Origin: Desulfobacteraceae bacterium | GTDB taxonomy: Bacteria > Desulfobacterota > Desulfobacteria > Desulfobacterales > Desulfobacteraceae | Assembly: GCA_024225895.1 (NCBI GenBank) | Contig: JAAEMC010000357.1 | Coordinates: forward strand, 1 to 6,899 | DNA length: 6,899 nucleotides | Direction of reading: 5' to 3' | Shown: positions 1 through 4,625 of the stretch, one piece after another | Layout of the letters: each line of letters opens with the position of its first letter | How positions within the stretch are numbered: position 1 is the first letter of the stretch | Notes under the pieces: model-generated | Told to the model about the DNA's origin: nothing | Seen by the model: only the letters and a program-made list of their open reading frames with translations | Databases searched by the model: none | Position numbers and translations under genes: made by a program

Positions 1-720
1 CTGGATCATTTTTTCAAGTTTGTCTGCCATGAAATTAAAAGAGCGGCCAAGCTCTGTAATCTCATCTTGCCCTTTTATCATTGTCCTGCAGGAAAGATTT
101 CCTTTAGCAAATTCAAGGGCAGATCGGTTCAAATCCTTAATGCGGTTGGTAATGATCCTGGTTAATGGAACGACAAGAAACGCAATCATGGCACCGATAG
201 ATAAAAGCCCGAAAAGAAATAGGCCTTCCGGAGGCTTGTGTTTCCTGGCATTTAACAGGATATGGAGTGTGCTGGCGGAACGATCTGGGCAGATGATGGG
301 TATCTGTGCATAAAACCGCGACCTTTTTTTTGAAAGATGGAACAACCTGATATCTTCATCAATAACAACAGGCTCTTTTTTATTTATGCTTTTTATATGG
401 GTTTCATCAATAAAGGTTTTAATTAAAATATTACCGTCTGGTGAGCTGATCCAGATTTTCATGGCCAAAAGATTGGCATATTTATTCAAAAACACCTTTA
501 TATCTTCTCTTTGATAGACAGGGATGTCGGGCATTTTGTCAATCTGGTCCTGTACCAGTGATTTGAAAAACAGCAATTTGGCAATGTTTTCATTGTCCAT
601 GTGCTGGCGAAATGATCTTCCGGCAGTGATAATAAACAGAGAAAAAATAAAAACTTCAGTAATAAGGAGAACACCTAAAAAAGATAATAAGATCTTTAAA
701 TAGAGACTTTTGAATTTCAT
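1..720 (-). CDS. Sensor histidine kinase, N-terminal 240 residues (runs off left edge)
   Basis: Reading leftwards from an ATG at 720-718 gives an open frame to the window edge, starting MKFKSLYLKILLSF. Seen: a first hydrophobic segment at about residues 7-33, a probable periplasmic sensor region at about 34-165, a second hydrophobic segment at about 166-185 (LFLFGLLSIGAMIAFLVV), and a HAMP linker at about 184-240. The HAMP is marked by PLTRIITNRIKDL followed by DEITELGRSFNFMADKLEKM. The HisKA and ATPase domains would lie beyond base 1. Its ATG overlaps the TGA of the response regulator (ATGA), so the two are probably translationally coupled and form a kinase/regulator pair. By family knowledge it would autophosphorylate in response to an envelope signal and phosphorylate that regulator. 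The neighbouring CpxP-like gene suggests a CpxA-like role; this is inference, because the periplasmic domain itself was not recognised. Confidence 0.88.
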   Translation of the reverse strand, partial: MKFKSLYLKILLSFLGVLLITEVFIFSLFIITAGRSFRQHMDNENIAKLLFFKSLVQDQIDKMPDIPVYQREDIKVFLNKYANLLAMKIWISSPDGNILIKTFIDETHIKSINKKEPVVIDEDIRLFHLSKKRSRFYAQIPIICPDRSASTLHILLNARKHKPPEGLFLFGLLSIGAMIAFLVVPLTRIITNRIKDLNRSALEFAKGNLSCRTMIKGQDEITELGRSFNFMADKLEKMIQ

Positions 721-1409
721 ACAGTATCCACAAACATGTATCCGGTTCCCCAGATGGTTTTAATCCTTTGGGGTGACGCTGGATCGGTTTCAATTTTTGC
801 TCTTAATTTACTGATATGGATATCGATACTTCGGTCAAAAGCCATGAAATCCCTGCCCATGGCAAGGTTCATTATCTGGTCCCGGCTTAAGATCACATTG
901 GGATTTCTCATCAATGCCTCAAGAATATTAAATTCAGTGGTCGAAAGATCGATAACTGTGTCTTTTATCTCAATTGTTTGAGAGGCCCGATTAAGTGTCA
1001 GTTCATTTGATTCAATTATAAGGGGATTAATTTTTTCTTGGGCCGGATGCTGCCTCCGTAATATCGCTTTTATCCTGGCCAGTAATTCCCGGGGATTGAA
1101 GGGTTTGGGAAGATAGTCATCCGCGCCCATTTCAAGCCCCACTATCCGGTCTGTGTCATCTCCCCTTGCAGTCAGCATGATGACCGGAAGATTGTGAACT
1201 GCCCGGATTTCTTTTAGCACTTCCAGGCCGTCCTTTCCCGGCATCATAATATCAAGTATCACAAGGTCCGGTGCAGTCTTCTCAATCTCTTTCAACGCTT
1301 CAAGACCATTAAGGATATAGACAATATCAAATTGGTTCTCCTGAAGGTAATCAGAAAGAAGTTCAATCAGTTTAATATCATCATCAATAATTAAGATTTT
1401 GTTATTCAT
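717..1409 (-). CDS. OmpR/PhoB-family response regulator, CpxR-like
   Basis: A complete 230-aa regulator. The receiver domain (about residues 3-118) has the acidic cluster D9-D10-D11, the phosphoacceptor D53 in LVILDIMMPGKDG, T80 in IMLTAR, and K102 in the KPF motif. A winged-helix DNA-binding domain follows (about 130-228), with LSTTEFNILEALMRNP, a recognition-helix region RSIDIHISKLRAKIE, and the usual ending IKTIWGTGYMFV. The start codon is preceded by AAGGA at 1416-1420. It is the first gene of a leftward pair with the kinase. Expected role: when phosphorylated by the kinase it binds DNA near its targets, probably including the shared intergenic region that holds a CpxR-box-like motif. Assignment to OmpR family is secure; the CpxR-like specificity is inferred from the divergent CpxP-like gene and the motif. 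Confidence 0.95.
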   Translation of the reverse strand: MNNKILIIDDDIKLIELLSDYLQENQFDIVYILNGLEALKEIEKTAPDLVILDIMMPGKDGLEVLKEIRAVHNLPVIMLTARGDDTDRIVGLEMGADDYLPKPFNPRELLARIKAILRRQHPAQEKINPLIIESNELTLNRASQTIEIKDTVIDLSTTEFNILEALMRNPNVILSRDQIMNLAMGRDFMAFDRSIDIHISKLRAKIETDPASPQRIKTIWGTGYMFVDTV

Positions 1410-1452
1410 TTGAAATCCTTTCTATCCTGTTTTTTCTTTTTTTAAAAATCAT

Positions 1453-1489
1453 TTTACACATTTTTACAACTTGTAAAAACTTAATTTAC
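1453..1489. promoter_or_regulatory. CpxR-box-like operator cluster between divergent genes
   Basis: TTTAC at 1453-1457 and 1463-1467 are separated by five bases, which on the minus strand is GTAAA-N5-GTAAA, the consensus described for CpxR in enterobacteria. The second half-site is also the left arm of a perfect 19-base palindrome, TTTTTACAACTTGTAAAAA, at 1461-1479 centred on C1470. A further TTTAC lies at 1485-1489, inverted relative to GTAAA at 1473-1477. The cluster sits about 43 bases from the response regulator start and about 70 bases from the CpxP-like start, so it could act on both genes. Binding by the neighbouring regulator is inference. The region is AT-rich, which raises the chance of such words, but the exact spacing and palindrome are hard to ascribe to composition alone. 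Confidence 0.6.
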
Positions 1490-1499
1490 ATTTATCACT

Positions 1500-1505
1500 T
1501 ATGAT
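1500..1505 (+). promoter_or_regulatory. Candidate -10 element for the CpxP-like gene
   Basis: TATGAT differs from TATAAT at one position. It lies 10 bases right of the last TTTAC word and has no recognisable -35 hexamer at 16-18 bases, as expected of an activator-dependent promoter. If used, transcription would start near 1512, placing the TTTAC/GTAAA cluster at roughly -60 to -23, a position suited to activation. A short inverted repeat ATCCT/AGGAT (1511-1515 and 1521-1525) would then be near the start of the transcript. Confidence 0.3.
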
Positions 1506-1560
1506 CAATCATCCTAACGAAGGATAGATTTTTTAACAATTTTAGTAAAGGAGGGGCAAA

Positions 1561-2145
1561 ATGACAAAAAATAAAAAATATTTTGCCATTTCATTGGCAG
1601 CATTTCTAATCATCGCCATTTCAGGTGGTTTTTTTGTTGTCATAACTGGTGCGAACATGCCGGGTAACAATCAGTATCCGTTTTTTGGTCATGGTTGTTT
1701 TGCAAAGAAAAGAATGCCGCATTTTATGCAGCGTGAAATAGGCGAGTTCGTACTTTGGCGGATGGATAAGAAAATTACAAAACTTGGGCTCAATGAGAAT
1801 CAGAAAGCACATTATGATCAGTTCAGGTCAAAACTTCACCAAACCATGGAACAGGGAATAAATACCAGGTTGGCAGTTAAAAGCAAGTTTCGCCTTGAAC
1901 TTGAAAGTACAGAACCAGACCTGGAAAAAATGGTAAGTGAAATACAAAAGAACCTTGGGATAATCTCAAACAATATTCAGGATAATCTGACGCTTTTTAA
2001 TATGTTTTACAATTCTCTGGACGATGAACAGAAAAAAATGATTACCGATGTCCTGAAAGAAAAATGTGAGCAATACCGCAGCTATCACAGCTCTGTAAAA
2101 GGGGAGCAGTGGGAGGCGGATTTACAAGAGGAACATTTATTGTAA
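1561..2145 (+). CDS. CpxP/Spy/ZraP-like exported stress protein
   Basis: A 194-aa protein with a strong ribosome site (AAAGGAGG at 1547-1554). Residues 8-28 form a hydrophobic export segment after a lysine-rich start; cleavage after TGA (A31) is possible but the site is not ideal, so it may stay anchored. The rest is charged and helical. Two degenerate copies of the LTxxQ motif that marks the CpxP/Spy family are visible: LNENQ at 77-81 and LDDEQ at 153-157, the latter followed by an amphipathic helix. H44 and C46 (HGC) and C169 could contribute to metal binding as in ZraP-type metal-sensing members; this is speculative. Family members act in the periplasm as small chaperones and as negative regulators of the cognate sensor kinase. 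The divergent placement against a kinase/regulator pair, with a CpxR-like box between, supports that role. Identity rests on motif, topology and context, since the overall sequence is divergent. Confidence 0.72.
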   Translation: MTKNKKYFAISLAAFLIIAISGGFFVVITGANMPGNNQYPFFGHGCFAKKRMPHFMQREIGEFVLWRMDKKITKLGLNENQKAHYDQFRSKLHQTMEQGINTRLAVKSKFRLELESTEPDLEKMVSEIQKNLGIISNNIQDNLTLFNMFYNSLDDEQKKMITDVLKEKCEQYRSYHSSVKGEQWEADLQEEHLL

Positions 2146-2182
2146 ATGATATTAACAAGAAAAATCAGACAAATGATGAGTA

Positions 2183-2225
2183 ACTTCCGGATTAAGACCT
2201 TTATTTATCGGGTCTTACTTCCGGA
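2183..2225. repeat. Hairpin bracketed by 9-bp direct repeats
   Basis: A perfect 7-bp stem, TAAGACC (2193-2199) and GGTCTTA (2211-2217) with an 11-base loop, lies between the CpxP-like and porin genes. It is flanked by two exact copies of ACTTCCGGA (2183-2191 and 2217-2225). There is no T-run after the stem, so it is a poor rho-independent terminator. It could be an attenuator, an mRNA-processing structure or a regulator site upstream of the porin. Confidence 0.5.
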
Positions 2226-2299
2226 ATTATTTATAGATAGTCGTAGTAACGATCAGGTAGTATTTTTAATAATTTAATCTGATAGGAGAAAAGAAAAAG

Positions 2300-3337
2300 A
2301 TGAAAAAATTAACAGTAATTGCTGTCTCTATTGCAATGGTGGCGACCTTTGCAATGACAGCCGCAGCCTCGGAGTGGAATTTCTATGGTTCTGCTCGCAT
2401 GACTACTTTTGTGGAAGATCTGGATGTACCTGGCGGGGAAGATATCACCACACTAGACAACTCTCTGCAGAGCAACTCCCGTATTGGTGCAACAGTTAAA
2501 GTAAGTGACGCAGTTGGCGGCGGTTTTGAATACGGTACCACCGTCAATCTTCGTAAACTCTATGGTACCTGGAATTTTGGTGCCGGCGAACTTCTCATAG
2601 GTCAGACTTATACACCCTTTAACCTGTTTTATTCCAACCAGGTCTGGGGCGGTGATAATGACCTTTTGAGCTATGGTGCTATCTATGCCGGCCGTCACCC
2701 CATGATTCGACTGAAATTTGGTGATTTTCAGATTGCCGCCATAGAGCCTGAAACAGATATGCTGAATTCTGGTGTCAACTCTTTTACAGAGGTGACTTTT
2801 CCCAAAATTGAAGCCAGATACGACATGAATTTTGGCGCACTTACATTGAATGTAACCGGTGGTTTCAACACATATGAACTTACTGATTCAGACACCGGTG
2901 TTGCTCATGACGTTGATTCTTATGTTTTGGGTCTGGCTGGAAAAGTTAACTTTGGTCCGGCGTATATTGCGGGTAATGCCTGGTTTGGAGAGAATGTTGG
3001 AGTATATGGTATTGCAAACTCCCCTGTTGATGATCCTACAATCACCGGCAGTACACTCAGTGACAACGATGCTTATGGATTCATCTTTGTTGTTGGTGCA
3101 AAACTCAACGACATGTTCTCATTTGAAGCTGGTTATGGTTGGGCGGAAGCTGAGCTTGATTCTGCCGGTTCCAATGAAGATGATGCACAATCTTACTATG
3201 TACAGTCAACCATCACTTTCGTTCCCGGTGTATTCATCGTTCCTGAAATCGGTGTAGTAGATGAAAAACAGGATGCAGCCGGTGTAGAAGAAGCAGAAAC
3301 CGTTTATTACGGACTCAAATGGCAGATTAATTTCTAA
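2300..3337 (+). CDS. Outer-membrane porin-like beta-barrel protein
   Basis: A 345-aa protein with a classical signal peptide: KK at residues 2-3, a hydrophobic core at 4-20, and an AAA cleavage site at 21-23, giving a mature protein of about 322 aa starting SEWNFYGSARM. The mature part has no cysteine and is rich in G, Y, F, N and D. It shows alternating strand-like segments (for example EWNFYGSARMTTFVE, GAELLIGQ-type turns, LTLNVTGGFNTYEL) and ends in YYGLKWQINF. A terminal phenylalanine is the usual signal for the BAM assembly machinery. Length and pattern fit a general or anion-selective porin of the outer membrane; the substrate cannot be read from the sequence. The ribosome site AGGAG (2284-2288) is 11 bases from the ATG, slightly long. 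A strong terminator follows, so it ends its transcript. No CpxR-type GTAAA-N5-GTAAA was seen directly upstream. Confidence 0.88.
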   Translation: MKKLTVIAVSIAMVATFAMTAAASEWNFYGSARMTTFVEDLDVPGGEDITTLDNSLQSNSRIGATVKVSDAVGGGFEYGTTVNLRKLYGTWNFGAGELLIGQTYTPFNLFYSNQVWGGDNDLLSYGAIYAGRHPMIRLKFGDFQIAAIEPETDMLNSGVNSFTEVTFPKIEARYDMNFGALTLNVTGGFNTYELTDSDTGVAHDVDSYVLGLAGKVNFGPAYIAGNAWFGENVGVYGIANSPVDDPTITGSTLSDNDAYGFIFVVGAKLNDMFSFEAGYGWAEAELDSAGSNEDDAQSYYVQSTITFVPGVFIVPEIGVVDEKQDAAGVEEAETVYYGLKWQINF

Positions 3338-3390
3338 ATTTGATCCGGATATAATACTTTAGATACATACTGTCTGATTCGTATATAAGG

Positions 3391-3429
3391 AAGTCTGGTG
3401 ATGGAAAATTCATCACCAGACTTTTTTTT
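3391..3429 (+). terminator. Rho-independent terminator of the porin gene
   Basis: A perfect 13-bp stem, AAGTCTGGTGATG (3391-3403) and CATCACCAGACTT (3411-3423), with a 7-base loop is followed directly by a run of T ending at 3429. It lies 54 bases after the porin stop. The opposite strand lacks a T-run, so it works for rightward transcription only. Confidence 0.95.
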
Positions 3430-3448
3430 GTGTTTACAAAGTCAAGGG

Positions 3449-3478
3449 CTCAAGGCTTCTTGTTGAAGATGCCTTGAG
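3449..3478. repeat. Small intergenic hairpin next to the insertion point
   Basis: CTCAAGGC (3449-3456) and GCCTTGAG (3471-3478) can form an 8-bp stem with a 14-base loop. The right arm overlaps the first bases of the 10-bp direct repeat flanking the neighbouring MITE-like element. The element therefore appears to have landed in or beside a pre-existing palindrome. There is no adjacent T-run on either strand, so it is not a clear terminator for the leftward operon. Confidence 0.5.
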
Positions 3479-3483
3479 ACACC

Positions 3484-3704
3484 CAGGGTAAACGCATGTA
3501 ACACTGGCATGAATTTTAATTTTTATTAATTTGCGTTAATGCCCCGTAAAACATTTGGTGCAAATGCTTTACGTTAATGCCCGTAAAACATTTGGTGCAA
3601 ATGCTTTACGGTACTTATGCAAAGCAAATGCTTCACTCGCGTTTACCTTTAAATCGTAACTGCTTGAAATCATTAATGTGGAAAAGTTACATGCGATTGC
3701 CCTG
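3484..3704. mobile_element. MITE-like non-autonomous insertion element, 221 bp, with 10-bp target duplication
   Basis: The left end CAGGGTAAACGCATGTAAC (3484-3502) and the reverse complement of the right end GTTACATGCGATTGCCCTG (3686-3704) agree at 17 of 19 positions. Immediately outside, TTGAGACACC occurs at 3474-3483 and again at 3705-3714, an exact 10-bp direct repeat abutting both ends. Inverted termini plus an exact flanking duplication are the signature of transposition by a DDE transposase. The interior encodes no protein, so any transposase must act in trans. From memory of IS family tables, CAGGG ends with 8-10 bp duplications suit the ISAs1 family; this parent assignment is tentative. 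The interior contains a tandem hairpin repeat. Confidence 0.75.
3535..3609. repeat. Two tandem 37/38-bp palindromic units inside the MITE-like element
   Basis: Unit 1 (3535-3572, 38 bp) and unit 2 (3573-3609, 37 bp) abut and are identical except for one extra C in the first unit's C-run. Each contains a hairpin: CGTAAAACATTTG, a GTG loop, then CAAATGCTTTACG, pairing 12 of 13 positions. A degenerate third partial copy, GCAAATGCTTCAC, lies at 3624-3636. There are no spacers, so this is not a CRISPR array. The structure resembles REP-type palindromes or an internally amplified MITE core. Confidence 0.8.
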
Positions 3705-3734
3705 TTGAGACACCCCTGATGGAACGGAATCGAT

Positions 3735-4622
3735 TTAACTTCTAGGATGATACTTTTTATGCATTTCCATAAGGTATTCCCTTGAAATATGGGTGTAAAT
3801 CTGTGTGGTGGAAATATCTGAATGACCCAGCATGGTTTGTACGGACCGAAGATCAGCGCCGCCTTCCAAAAGATGGGTCGCAAAAGAGTGGCGAAAGGTA
3901 TGGGGTGTAATATTTTTTGAAATTTTGGCAAGCAAAGCGTATTTTTTAATAATTTTCCAGAAGGCCTGACGTGTCATGGGTTTTCCTGCACGGGCTACAA
4001 AAAGGTATTCACTTTGCATGTTTTTTAATAGCTGTGGCCGTGCCTGTTCAATCCACTTTCTTGTGACACTTTTCGCTATTGCACCAATGGGAATGATTCT
4101 TTCTTTGGAACCTTTGCCCATCACCCGGACAAGACCGGAATCAAGATTAATATCACGGGTTTTCAACAAAATTAGTTCTGAAACCCGAAGACCAGCACCA
4201 TATATTATTTCCAGCATGGCAAGATTTCGAAATCCCCTTGGTTTTTTTAAATCCGGGACCTGCAGTAATTGTTCAATTTCTTCAACAGATATAATTTTGG
4301 GAAGTGATAACCCTGTTTTGGGGATGTCTACATTTTTGACAGGATTGGTGCTTAAAAGTTTCTCATTGACTAAAAATTTATAAAAGCCCCGGATAGTAAT
4401 CAGATGACGGGCTCTGGATTTCGGGGAAAGGCCTTTGCGAGTCATGTTTACAAGCCAGCCCAAGATGGTTGCTGTGTCGGTATGATTTAAATTGTATATT
4501 TTATTGTGTTCAAGAAAGTTTAAGTATTCTGCCAGGTCAGCAGAATAGGATTCAATGCTATTATGGGAGAGCCCTTTTTCAATTAAAAGATGATCAATAT
4601 ATTTTTGGGAAAGCTCATCCAT
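3735..4622 (-). CDS. xerD: XerD-type site-specific tyrosine recombinase
   Basis: A complete 295-aa recombinase, close to the 298 aa of E. coli XerD. The N-terminal SAM-like core-binding domain covers about residues 1-90 (YIDHLLIEKGLSHNSIESY). The catalytic domain follows with all expected residues: R146 in GAGLRVSEL, K170 in GKGSKER, H241 and R244 in HTFRHSFATHLLEGGADLR, H267 in LGHSDISTTQ, and nucleophile Y276 in QIYTH. The ending HKKYHPRS matches the XerD rather than the XerC style. XerD with XerC resolves chromosome dimers at dif near the divisome under FtsK control; here no dif-like site was found. It starts 3 bases after the stop of the acidic-repeat gene (TGA-CCC-ATG), with only a weak ribosome site, so translation is probably coupled. 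A phage or island integrase is less likely given the length and tail. Confidence 0.92.
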   Translation of the reverse strand: MDELSQKYIDHLLIEKGLSHNSIESYSADLAEYLNFLEHNKIYNLNHTDTATILGWLVNMTRKGLSPKSRARHLITIRGFYKFLVNEKLLSTNPVKNVDIPKTGLSLPKIISVEEIEQLLQVPDLKKPRGFRNLAMLEIIYGAGLRVSELILLKTRDINLDSGLVRVMGKGSKERIIPIGAIAKSVTRKWIEQARPQLLKNMQSEYLFVARAGKPMTRQAFWKIIKKYALLAKISKNITPHTFRHSFATHLLEGGADLRSVQTMLGHSDISTTQIYTHISREYLMEMHKKYHPRS

Positions 4623-4625
4623 GGG

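Noticed and set aside
20..313. Rightward 97-codon open frame
   Set aside because: It lies opposite the HAMP and second membrane segment of the kinase and has no recognisable domain; it is a shadow frame.
3535..3609. Possible CRISPR mini-array
   Set aside because: The two units abut directly without unique spacers, lie within a MITE-like element, and no cas gene is present.
3488..3646. GTAAA/TTTAC words within the MITE as CpxR boxes
   Set aside because: They are arms of the element's own hairpins, do not have the direct N5 spacing, and are far from any promoter of the Cpx-like locus.
3569..3931. Leftward 120-codon frame crossing the MITE and the 3' end of xerD
   Set aside because: It overlaps the conserved catalytic C-terminus of xerD in another frame and continues into the repeat element, with no protein-like features.
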